Assembly (NCBI GenBank): GCA_019685555.1
Contig: JABFQN010000006.1
Location: forward strand, 1 to 64,000
Reading direction: 5' to 3'
Origin: Candidatus Bathyarchaeota archaeon A05DMB-3
GTDB lineage: Archaea; Thermoproteota; Bathyarchaeia; Bathyarchaeales; Bathycorpusculaceae
DNA: 64,000 bases
The notes under the pieces are model-generated. The model was not told the origin of the DNA and did no database searches. It saw only the letters and a list, made by a program, of their open reading frames with translations. A program made the translations under genes and the position numbers. Of this stretch, positions 55,084 to 62,249 are shown one piece after another. The first letter of the stretch is position 1. Every line of letters begins with the position of its first letter.

Positions 55084-56046
55084 TCAGCTTAATTCTTGTA
55101 GGGCTCTCAGCCTCTTAACGATGTTTGGATGAGTTGAGAACATTTCACTGATTCTGTCAAGAGCAGTCAGTTTTTGGGAGAGAATTTCTTGAACCAGTTT
55201 TTGGTCGCTTGAAGCTGCCATCGTTGAAAGCGCTATCGACTCCGCTTCTGCGCGGTCTGGGTCTGCTATGAAAAGGGCTTTGAAGGCGTTTAAGTTCTGC
55301 ACCTCTTTTCTAGCTTTCCTCATGTTTTTGGTTGTGTTCACTATTTTTGCTAGGCTTACTGAAAGTTTTCTCGCGCCGTCTTCTACAATTGTGGCGCTGT
55401 GTCTGTCAGCATAGTACTCTCGGACACGGCTTAAAAATGAAACGCAAACATAGGTTAAGAACATTGAAAAAGCCACTAAACCCATACCAAGCAGTGCTGT
55501 GCCGCTGCCTTCTTCCCTTTGTCTGCCGTACATGGAAGACATCATAATCGAATAGCCTATGTAATAGAACAAGGCTGGAAGAAGTGAAACAAGCATCATC
55601 ACTTGAACATCTCTATGCTTCAAATGTCCAAGCTCGTGGCCTATAACCGCCTCAACCTCGTCGTCGTTCAAGGTTTTTAACAGTCCGCTTGTGACGGCGA
55701 CACGGTTTCCAGCTATTGGCGAGCCATAGGCAAAGGCGTTTGGTATGGGGATATGTGCAAGCATGAGTTTCGGTTTCTTTATCCCGCTTTTTCTGCTGAG
55801 ATTGTCAATCATTTCATGAAGTTTTGGATTTTCGCTTTTCGGGATTTCTTTCACGCGGTAGAGGGCGTCAATTATGTATGGTGATATTAGCCACTGGAGG
55901 AGGTTGAAGGCTATTACAAATATCCCAATGTAGATTAAGCCTAATTGGAAGAGGCTTAGGATTACGGCTAAGATCAACGTTGACAGAGTGAAGATTATCG
56001 CTAGGGATGCAATCATTGAAAGGCGAAGTTTCCATATGCTTGGCAA
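55084..56046 (-). CDS. htpX: HtpX-type membrane zinc protease
   Basis: A 320-residue M48 peptidase. Two N-terminal membrane helices (about 12-33 and 36-56), zinc motif AVIGHELGHLKHRD, a further pair of helices (about 155-200), and the third ligand region SRVREYYADRHSA. It degrades damaged membrane proteins. The upstream region with the divergent MetE-like gene is 112 bp long. Confidence 0.93.
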   Translation of the reverse strand: MPSIWKLRLSMIASLAIIFTLSTLILAVILSLFQLGLIYIGIFVIAFNLLQWLISPYIIDALYRVKEIPKSENPKLHEMIDNLSRKSGIKKPKLMLAHIPIPNAFAYGSPIAGNRVAVTSGLLKTLNDDEVEAVIGHELGHLKHRDVQVMMLVSLLPALFYYIGYSIMMSSMYGRQREEGSGTALLGMGLVAFSMFLTYVCVSFLSRVREYYADRHSATIVEDGARKLSVSLAKIVNTTKNMRKARKEVQNLNAFKALFIADPDRAEAESIALSTMAASSDQKLVQEILSQKLTALDRISEMFSTHPNIVKRLRALQELS

Positions 56047-56158
56047 TTATTTCACCAATTAGTGTTCACGAAACAGAACCTGCTTATATTTGTTGCTCTC
56101 ACCCTTAGCTGATGCTGAAGGGGTAATTTTATTATCGTTTATCTGCATAGTCTTTTTC

Positions 56159-57190
56159 ATGCAAACCTTTGTAGACGATGTGGGAAGCTTTCCCCTTCCG
56201 CAGCATGTTGAGCGGAAGTCCTTTGAAGAGGCGTATAGGCTGGCTAGAGCATGGGCGGTTGAAGGCAGAGACTTTGCCGAAAACGAATTTCTCTATAAAA
56301 ACTTCTATGAGGTTGTGGTTGCCTCTTTTCGGATGAAGTTGGCAGCTGGCTTGGATGTTGCCAACTACCCACAGCACTATGACATATGCAGACAGTTCAC
56401 GGAAACAATTCATAAGGCAATGGAAAAGGGCACGTATGTTGTGGATGAGAAAGACGCGATCATACCAGAGGTTTACGTGATTAGCAGAGAGGCGAAAAGG
56501 CTCTGCAAAGAGTTTGGCGTAGAGAAAATTGCGCTCCGAACTTGTGTCACTGGACCGTTGGAACTTTACCTTAAAGAAATTGGAACAACTCCTTACCAAG
56601 ATGTTTTTTTAATGTTTGCGGAAACAGTGCGGAAATTCGCAAAAAACTCGCTTCTAAACTCTAAACGTGTCAAAACCGAAGTTGTCTCCCTAGACGAGCC
56701 AAGCTTCGGTTTTCGTGAGGTGTCTGCTGACAAGGACACAATTATGAAGGTTTTGGAAAAAGCCTTCGATTTTAACGGTGCGGTGAGGCAGATTCATTTG
56801 CACTCTCCATCCAGAATTGCAGAGATTTTAGAAGTCAAAAACATCGACGTTGTTTCAATCGAGTACGCGGCTTCTCCCAAAAACTTGGAATGCGTTTCAA
56901 AAGGCTCGTTGGAAAAGGCAGACAAAAAAATTCGCGTGGGCATTTCCAGAACAGACATAGACACTATTATGGCAGAGCTTCACGAAAAAGGCATAGCGAA
57001 ACCACAAGTTTGGGAGATGGTCGAGGATGAGCACACTATAAAACGGAGATTTGAAAAGGCTAAAGAACGGTTTGGAGAAAAAATGACCTTTACTGGTCCA
57101 GACTGTGGTTTAGGCGGATGGCCAACCCAAGAAGCAGCTCAACTTTTATTAAAAAGAACAGTGAACGCCGTGAAAAAGATTAACGGTTAA
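56159..57190 (+). CDS. core MetE-type methyltransferase
   Basis: A 343-residue protein equal to the C-terminal catalytic half of cobalamin-independent methionine synthase, as in archaeal core-MetE proteins. The expected zinc ligands are His, Cys, Glu, Cys; here the first pair reads QIHLHSP (His and a second His in the Cys place), then SIEYAASP with Glu, and TGPDCGLGGWPTQEA with the final Cys. The methyl donor is probably a corrinoid protein or a pterin. ATG 56159 (MQTFVDDVGSFPL) is the family start; the frame to 56090 adds a leader that looks non-coding. Confidence 0.88.
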   Translation: MQTFVDDVGSFPLPQHVERKSFEEAYRLARAWAVEGRDFAENEFLYKNFYEVVVASFRMKLAAGLDVANYPQHYDICRQFTETIHKAMEKGTYVVDEKDAIIPEVYVISREAKRLCKEFGVEKIALRTCVTGPLELYLKEIGTTPYQDVFLMFAETVRKFAKNSLLNSKRVKTEVVSLDEPSFGFREVSADKDTIMKVLEKAFDFNGAVRQIHLHSPSRIAEILEVKNIDVVSIEYAASPKNLECVSKGSLEKADKKIRVGISRTDIDTIMAELHEKGIAKPQVWEMVEDEHTIKRRFEKAKERFGEKMTFTGPDCGLGGWPTQEAAQLLLKRTVNAVKKING

Positions 57191-57221
57191 CACCACTTTA
57201 TGGAAAATAAACCGCTTTTCC

Positions 57222-57339
57222 ACTTTATTTTCTCTACCCTCCTCTCTCTAGCCATTTTTGCGCTTGCCAGCAAGCCACAAACACTAGTCCCCTCTAGTTT
57301 TTGGTTTGTGGAAAAGCCAATACGGGCCTACCCCCTCTA
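57222..57339 (-). repeat. dispersed intergenic repeat, copy B
   Basis: Read on the minus strand, TAGAGGGGGTAG (57339-57328) continues through TATTGGCTTTTCC, CCAAAAACTAGAG, CTAGTGTTTGTGG to CAAAAATGGC, matching copy A at 8458-8549 for about 90 bases. In the block TATTG...CTAGAG I count 25 of 31 identical. A purine-rich tail (57222-57253) matches copy D. The 371-bp gap 57191-57561 contains this repeat and the reading frame listed next. Confidence 0.6.
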
Positions 57340-57346
57340 TTTTTTG

Positions 57347-57505
57347 CTACTCGAGCATGGATCCAAGTTCCTCACGCACCAAAACATTAAGCTTAATCAA
57401 CTTCTCCCATAGCAACAGCCACCCTTGGAAGCCTAGCCTCCAAACTCTTCCAATACTTCGCACTTTTGCTCTTGAATCTGCTTCCCAAATTTCCGCAAAC
57501 CACAT
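57347..57505 (-). CDS. possible 52-residue protein or gene remnant
   Basis: From ATG 57505 a frame encodes 52 residues rich in Trp, Arg and Glu (for example EIWEADSRAKVRS and GFQGWLLLWEKL). The frame stays open further upstream into the tRNA-His gene, without another start codon. The composition looks like a true protein fragment. It ends just beside repeat copy B. I do not recognise the family; it might be a remnant of a longer gene. Confidence 0.35.
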   Translation of the reverse strand: MWFAEIWEADSRAKVRSIGRVWRLGFQGWLLLWEKLIKLNVLVREELGSMLE

Positions 57506-57561
57506 AGCATACTCAAAAACAGACAGCTTAACTCTCTGCCGGGTTAGAACACTGTAGAAGG

Positions 57562-57653
57562 GGCCGAGGCCGGGATTTGAACCCGGGCGCCAGGCTTTCC
57601 GCCGGCTTTCTTGTCCACAGGCCTGTAGGCTTCCAGGCTACCTCACCTCGGCC
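57562..57653 (-). tRNA. tRNA-His (anticodon GTG) with 18-nt intron
   Basis: On the minus strand the acceptor stem is GCCGAGG/CCTCGGC (57652-57646 with 57569-57563), with an extra encoded G at position -1 (57653) facing C73 (57562), the hallmark of tRNA-His. The anticodon stem is CAGGC/GCCTG, the anticodon GTG is 57618-57616, and the T stem is CCGGG/CCCGG with loop TTCAAAT. The loop closes if about 57597-57614 (18 nt) is removed, an intron at the canonical 37/38 position. CC, then T, follow the discriminator, so CCA is not encoded. The D arm is somewhat irregular. Confidence 0.93.
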
Positions 57654-57778
57654 ACTCTGTGGTTTGGTTTATTTTTATTGAACTTCTTGTTCATTTACGT
57701 TTTCCTTTTGCTGGATTCGTGCACCCTTCATGATGTTTATGTTGGTTTTAGGATGTATCTGGATTTGGAATATGAATT

Positions 57779-57904
57779 ATGAGAGTTCGAGAGGTATTTA
57801 TTATTTGGTTGATGCCTTTGGATAGGCGGCAGCTTTACAGAATGCTGAGGAAGATGGGGTATTCTGATAGGGCTGTTAGGGCTATTCTTAAATGGTACGA
57901 GTAA
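57779..57904 (+). CDS. possible 41-residue basic peptide
   Basis: ATG 57779 to TAA 57904 encodes a small basic peptide with a helical second half (LDRRQLYRMLRKMGYSDRAV) that looks like a helix-turn-helix. There is no clear ribosome site and no known family. It converges on the PadR gene at 57919. The rest of the 265-bp gap 57654-57918 is AT-rich without other signals. Confidence 0.25.
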   Translation: MRVREVFIIWLMPLDRRQLYRMLRKMGYSDRAVRAILKWYE

Positions 57905-57918
57905 GGATTGGATAAGCT

Positions 57919-58254
57919 TCAAGTGGTTTTCTTCTCGCCTATTATTTCTATGAAAAATTCTTTTACTGGTTTGGCGAATATTTCCCGAACTTTTCGAAGG
58001 AGTTCTTCTCCCCTTTTTGTTAAGGAATAGTGCCTAACTTTTCTTCGACCTTTAACCATCCATTGGCTGCTTGCGAATCCTTCCATTTCAAGCTGGTGGA
58101 GGAAGGGGTAAACTATGCTGGGCTTCAGTCTTCTCCCTGTAAGCCTTTTGAATTCAATTATTAGCTCGTATCCATGTCTCGGCTTGCGGGAGAGAAGCCA
58201 AATTATGATTGGCTTTTCGAGGCCGCGTAGGAGCATGTCGCCGATTTTAACCAT
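57919..58254 (-). CDS. PadR-family transcription regulator
   Basis: A 111-residue winged-helix regulator. It has the PadR pattern IIWLLSRKPRHGYELIIEFKRLTGRRLKPSIVYPFLHQLEMEGF followed by the wing RRKVRHYSLTKRGEELL. Short C-terminus, so dimerisation is through one helix. It is divergent from a second PadR gene 122 bp away and may share control elements with it. Confidence 0.92.
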   Translation of the reverse strand: MVKIGDMLLRGLEKPIIIWLLSRKPRHGYELIIEFKRLTGRRLKPSIVYPFLHQLEMEGFASSQWMVKGRRKVRHYSLTKRGEELLRKVREIFAKPVKEFFIEIIGEKKTT

Positions 58255-58281
58255 AGGCTTTCAGAAAAATATTTTAGATTA

Positions 58282-58291
58282 TGATATATCA
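58282..58291. promoter_or_regulatory. palindrome TGATATATCA, PadR promoter region
   Basis: A perfect 10-bp palindrome 28-37 bases upstream of the minus-strand PadR start, at the place where an archaeal TATA box is expected. It could be both TATA element and operator. Confidence 0.4.
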
Positions 58292-58341
58292 ATTTTCCGT
58301 TAGGCAACAGCGCTTATATTCAAGTTATATTATTAAAGCTA

Positions 58342-58354
58342 GCGTTTAAAACGC
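58342..58354. promoter_or_regulatory. operator-like inverted repeat GCGTTTAAAACGC
   Basis: Six-base arms GCGTTT and AAACGC around one A, 23 bases before the plus-strand PadR ATG and just behind a TATA-like TATATTATTAAAG. The position, at or near the transcription start, suits autoregulation by a dimeric PadR protein. Confidence 0.45.
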
Positions 58355-58376
58355 ATGAAAGGTGAAATGGTTATCG

Positions 58377-58709
58377 ATGGCTGAGTTGGAAAAAAACCTT
58401 TTAAAAACCGCCATTAGGGGTTTTAGCAGAGTTTTGATTCTTTGGCTTTTAAACCAGAAGCCCATGAGTGGATATAGCATCTCAAAAGAGTTGAAAAGGT
58501 TGACTGGGTGGAGTTTTCATTCTGGAGTGGTTTACCCGCTTCTATATGAACTGGAAGAGAATAAGCTTATACGTGGAAAGTGGATTAAGAGGGGGAGACG
58601 CCGCATCAAATACTACTCAACCACAAAAAACAGCGTGGAACTTTTAAACCGTGTCAGAGGGCTTCTTGAAATGCCTGTTAAGGAAATTTTAAAAGACCTA
58701 ATATATTAA
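58377..58709 (+). CDS. PadR-family transcription regulator
   Basis: A 110-residue winged-helix regulator, a paralogue of the divergent one: VLILWLLNQKPMSGYSISKELKRLTGWSFHSGVVYPLLYELEENKLI and RRRIKYYSTTKNSVELLNRV. ATG 58377 follows AAGGTG; GTG 58362 is an alternative start. The two proteins could form a heterodimer or a bistable switch. The pyruvate oxidoreductase operon lies 96 bp downstream. Confidence 0.92.
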   Translation: MAELEKNLLKTAIRGFSRVLILWLLNQKPMSGYSISKELKRLTGWSFHSGVVYPLLYELEENKLIRGKWIKRGRRRIKYYSTTKNSVELLNRVRGLLEMPVKEILKDLIY

Positions 58710-58805
58710 GCCTAAATCTGCCTCACATGCGTGTTTTGAGGTTTTTGTTTAGAAAAATGTATATTATAGTGTTACCATTTTCAGAAGTCTATGGAGAGTT
58801 AAATC

Positions 58806-59366
58806 TTGAAAAAAGTCCTTGAAATTAGATGGCATGGAAGAGGCGGCCAAGGCGCATGGACAGCCAGCGAGCTGCTGGCAAAAGCCGCAGTCTATGAAGG
58901 GAAATCCATCCAGTCTTTTCCAGAGTTCGGCCCCGAAAGAATGGGGGCACCGGTTGCGGCCTTCACCAGAATAAGCAATGAGCCAATTAAAATGCACTGT
59001 GCAGTTTATAATCCGGATGTGGTTGTTGTTTTAGATGCGACATTGCTTAAGTCTGTGCCCGTAACTGAAGGGTTAAACGAAAATGGAAAACTTATAATCA
59101 ACTCGAGGGAAAATTCCTCTGAAATTAAACAGATGCTTAGAACGGACATGTTTGAAATTTGGACGGTTCCAGCCACAGAAATAGCTATAAAAATTTTAGG
59201 CTTGCCTATAACAAGCACTGCCATGCTTGGTGCAGTGGCGCGCGCAACCAGCGTTGTTAGTCTAGAAAGCATAAAGAAAACAGTTAAGGAGCGTTTCAGA
59301 AGCGATGTAGCGGAGAAAAACTTTGCAGTTATAGAGGAAGCCTATAAGGAGGCGCGTTCAGAATGA
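58806..59366 (+). CDS. porG: pyruvate:ferredoxin oxidoreductase, gamma subunit
   Basis: A 186-residue gamma subunit: IRWHGRGGQGAWTASELLAKAA and FPEFGPERMGAPVAAFTRIS are typical. Start TTG 58806 with GGAG about 10 bases upstream. It overlaps porD by four bases. A TATA-like ATGTATATTATAG near 58756 could drive the porGDAB operon. Confidence 0.94.
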   Translation: MKKVLEIRWHGRGGQGAWTASELLAKAAVYEGKSIQSFPEFGPERMGAPVAAFTRISNEPIKMHCAVYNPDVVVVLDATLLKSVPVTEGLNENGKLIINSRENSSEIKQMLRTDMFEIWTVPATEIAIKILGLPITSTAMLGAVARATSVVSLESIKKTVKERFRSDVAEKNFAVIEEAYKEARSE

Positions 59367-59641
59367 CATCTCAAGAAAAGGGTTGGAAAGAAATTTCTAT
59401 AGCCGCTGTATGCTGGAAACCCAGCACAGAATTCTTAACAGGAGACTGGAAAACCTACAAGCCAGTGAGAGATTTGGAAAAATGCACTCGTTGCTTGTTA
59501 TGTGTTATTTTCTGTCCAGACGGGGCGATACACTGGAAATCCGACAAGGGCGACATAGAGTTTGACTACAGCTTTTGCAAGGGCTGCGGGATATGCGCCA
59601 ACGAGTGCCCCGTAAAGGCAATAGAAATGAAACTTGAATAG
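59363..59641 (+). CDS. porD: pyruvate:ferredoxin oxidoreductase, delta (ferredoxin) subunit
   Basis: A 92-residue two-cluster ferredoxin subunit with CTRCLLCVIFCP and CKGCGICANECP motifs, each for a [4Fe-4S] cluster. It takes electrons from PorB to ferredoxin. The N-terminal KPSTEFLTGDWKTYKPVRD segment is usual for this subunit. Twelve bases separate it from porA. Confidence 0.95.
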   Translation: MTSQEKGWKEISIAAVCWKPSTEFLTGDWKTYKPVRDLEKCTRCLLCVIFCPDGAIHWKSDKGDIEFDYSFCKGCGICANECPVKAIEMKLE

Positions 59642-59653
59642 GAGGCGAATTAA

Positions 59654-60886
59654 ATGAAAAGCCTTGTTGAACAGAAGGTTTTGGCTTTAAACGGCGACGA
59701 AGCCGTTGCTTATGCAGCCAAACAGGCGGATGTTGATGTTGTAGCCGCTTATCCCATAACACCCCAAACAATAATTGTTGAAAGGTTCAGCGAGTATGTA
59801 GCTAACGGCGAAGTTGAAACAGCATTCATCTGCACAGAATCCGAACACAGCGCCTTAACAGCATGTCTAGCCGCATCCCTTACTGGCGCGAGAACCTTTA
59901 CAGCTTCAGCTTCAGCAGGCTTAGCCTTAATGCATGAAATGCTTTTTGTCACCTCTGGATGCCGCGCCCCAGTGGTTATGGCTATTGCAAACCGCGCCCT
60001 GTCAGCGCCTATAAACATTCACGGCGACCAATCCGACACAATGGCGCAGAGGGACAGTGGCTGGATACAAATTTACGCGGAAAACGCGCAGGAAGTTTAC
60101 GATTCCGTTATACAGGCGTTTCGAATAGCTGAACATCCAGATGTTCTACTACCCGTCATGGTTTGCCTAGATGGCTTTCAGTTAAGCCACTCCGTTGAAA
60201 ACGTAAATGTATTTCCAGACGAAATAGTCAAAAAATTTGTTGAGGTTCGCCGATTTCCAAAAGTGCTAACCCACGAAGGAAAACTGGCATTGCTTAAGCT
60301 TGACCCCGAAAACCCCATGACAATGGGGCCTCTGGCTTTTCCAAACTATTATTTCGAATTCAAGCGTCAACAGGAAGAAGCCATGAAAAACGCGCTTGAA
60401 GTTATACGGCAAGTGCATGATGAATATGCGCGGATAAGTGGCAGAAACTATGGAGATGGGCTTCTCGATTACTACTACCTTGAAGATGCTGAAATAGCCG
60501 CAGTTTGCCTCGGCTCAACCGCTGGAACCGTTAAAACCGTTGTTGACGAGTTAAGAGCTGAAGGCGTTAAGGCTGGATTGTTGCGTATTAGAACTCTCCG
60601 ACCTTTGCCATTTGAGGGAATCCAAAAGGCGCTGGAAAATGTGAAGGCAATAGCTGTCATGGACAGAAGCATGAGTTTCGGAGGATATGGAGGAGCAGTT
60701 TTCCACGAAGTTCGCCATGCCCTATACGATTATGACAAACACCCCTTCACAGTTAACTATATTTACGGGTTGGGCGGAAGAGACACAAGTCCCATGCAAA
60801 TACGTGAAATCTACCGAGACCTTCAAGAAATCCTTGAGAAAAACCGTGTTGAAACCCCAATACGATATGTTGGGTTAAGGGAATAG
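59654..60886 (+). CDS. porA: pyruvate:ferredoxin oxidoreductase, alpha subunit
   Basis: A 410-residue alpha subunit. Early motif ALNGDEAVAYAAKQADVDVVAAYPITPQT, then TESEHSALTACLAASLTGARTFTASASAGLALMHEML, NIHGDQSDTMAQRDSGWIQIY and the C-terminal MDRSMSFGGYGGAVF. AGGAGG precedes the ATG. It pairs with PorB to bind pyruvate and thiamine diphosphate. Confidence 0.96.
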   Translation: MKSLVEQKVLALNGDEAVAYAAKQADVDVVAAYPITPQTIIVERFSEYVANGEVETAFICTESEHSALTACLAASLTGARTFTASASAGLALMHEMLFVTSGCRAPVVMAIANRALSAPINIHGDQSDTMAQRDSGWIQIYAENAQEVYDSVIQAFRIAEHPDVLLPVMVCLDGFQLSHSVENVNVFPDEIVKKFVEVRRFPKVLTHEGKLALLKLDPENPMTMGPLAFPNYYFEFKRQQEEAMKNALEVIRQVHDEYARISGRNYGDGLLDYYYLEDAEIAAVCLGSTAGTVKTVVDELRAEGVKAGLLRIRTLRPLPFEGIQKALENVKAIAVMDRSMSFGGYGGAVFHEVRHALYDYDKHPFTVNYIYGLGGRDTSPMQIREIYRDLQEILEKNRVETPIRYVGLRE

Positions 60887-60898
60887 GAGGAACGCATA

Positions 60899-61864
60899 AT
60901 GCAAATTGAAGAATGGAAGTTTACGGCAAAGGACATAGCTGAAAAAACAGACCTCTTCATGTCTGGGCACAGAGCCTGCGCAGGCTGCGCTCCAGCAACT
61001 GTCATGAGGCTTATATTGAAAGCTGTTAGAGGACCCACCATTGTGACGATGGCGACCGGCTGCATGGAAGTAGTTTCAACAATTTACCCTTACACTTCTT
61101 GGGCTTTACCATGGCTTCACACAGCCTTTGAAAACGCAGCTGCAAACGCTTCAGGAATAGAGGCAGCCATAAAAATAATGCGGAAAAAGGGAAGAATAAA
61201 GGATGAGCATGTGGATGTCATAGCCATTGCTGGAGACGGAGGCACATATGATATAGGCATACAAGCGCTTTCAGGAGCCGTTGAAAGAGGCCACGACTTC
61301 CTATTCGTGTTATACGACAATGAGGCGTACATGAATACTGGCATCCAAAGAAGCGGAGGCACACCTCTAGGCGCGTCTACAACCACATCGCCAGCTGGCG
61401 AAGTCATACCGGGCAAACTTGAAGCTAAAAAGCCCATAGCCGACATAATAGTGGCTCATGAAATCCCCTACGTGGCAACAGCCTCGCCATATTATTGGCG
61501 GAACTTAATAACAAAAGTGCGCAAAGGTTTAGAAGTGGAAGGACCAGCATTCCTGCATGTTTTTGCGCCTTGCCCCCGCGGTTGGAGAAGCGACCCGGCA
61601 AAATCCATAGAGCTCTCCCGCCTAGCAGTGGAAACATGCGTCTTCCCACTGTGGGAGTGCATAAGCGGCGAATACAAGCTTTCATCGCCCAGCAAAGTCA
61701 TAGCCATGGCGCCCCAAAAGAAAAAGCCCGTAAAAGAATATTTGGCGGTGCAAGGACGTTTTAGGCACTTGTTCACGCCGAAATACGAGAAACTGCTAGA
61801 CGAAATACAGCGGATAACAGACCAGAAATGGCAAAAACTCCTCAAAAAATGCGGAATAGCCTAG
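60899..61864 (+). CDS. porB: pyruvate:ferredoxin oxidoreductase, beta subunit
   Basis: A 321-residue TPP-binding subunit with cluster cysteines in HRACAGCAPATVMRLILKAV and METC-type GCMEVVSTIYPYTSW, the TPP site AIAGDGGTYDIGIQALSGAVERGHDFLFVLYDNEAYMNTGIQRSGGTP, and a C-terminal CP motif (VFAPCPRGWR). GGAGG lies before ATG 60899. Pyruvate specificity is inferred from the four-subunit type and the gene order; 2-ketoisovalerate cannot be excluded. Confidence 0.95.
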   Translation: MQIEEWKFTAKDIAEKTDLFMSGHRACAGCAPATVMRLILKAVRGPTIVTMATGCMEVVSTIYPYTSWALPWLHTAFENAAANASGIEAAIKIMRKKGRIKDEHVDVIAIAGDGGTYDIGIQALSGAVERGHDFLFVLYDNEAYMNTGIQRSGGTPLGASTTTSPAGEVIPGKLEAKKPIADIIVAHEIPYVATASPYYWRNLITKVRKGLEVEGPAFLHVFAPCPRGWRSDPAKSIELSRLAVETCVFPLWECISGEYKLSSPSKVIAMAPQKKKPVKEYLAVQGRFRHLFTPKYEKLLDEIQRITDQKWQKLLKKCGIA

Positions 61865-61900
61865 CTTTCTGCAACCATTACATTTCTCTTTTTATAAGCC

Positions 61901-62227
61901 TTAAACTGCTATCATTATGGTTGCTGGGTCTTTATCAGAAGCCATAACAGTGTAGTCGCTTTCTTCAAGTCTATAAAAATTGTATATTTTAGTGGGAATT
62001 AGGATGATGTGCTTATTTTTCTCCTCAACAACTTTAACCTCTGTTTTTGTAATGGCCTTTTCCTCCAAGGTTTTGTTTGGTTTAGCCGTCAAGACCATGT
62101 GCTCTGTGTCTACAGCGTAGAGAATCATGGTCTCAGGTAGCTTTACGCCTTGTGTTAGTTTTCCGTCTATCTCTATCCTGTATTCAATAAGTTTTTGCAT
62201 CACCATCACTAAAGGCGTCTTGCTCAT
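61901..62227 (-). CDS. small beta-rich protein beside HerA-like ATPase
   Basis: A 108-residue protein with many alternating strands (KLIEYRIEIDGKLTQGVKLPETMILYAVDTEHMVL, VVEEKNKHIILIPTKIYNFYRL) and no known motif. The start of this gene is 22 bases from the stop of the HerA-like ATPase gene on the same strand, so it may be its downstream partner. Confidence 0.7.
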   Translation of the reverse strand: MSKTPLVMVMQKLIEYRIEIDGKLTQGVKLPETMILYAVDTEHMVLTAKPNKTLEEKAITKTEVKVVEEKNKHIILIPTKIYNFYRLEESDYTVMASDKDPATIMIAV

Positions 62228-62249
62228 TCCATATCTAGGTATGAGAGTG

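Noticed and set aside
57200-57412. 70-codon plus-strand frame behind the MetE-like gene
   Set aside because: It runs across repeat copy B and opposes the more protein-like minus frame; its hydrophobic look comes from the pyrimidine-rich repeat.
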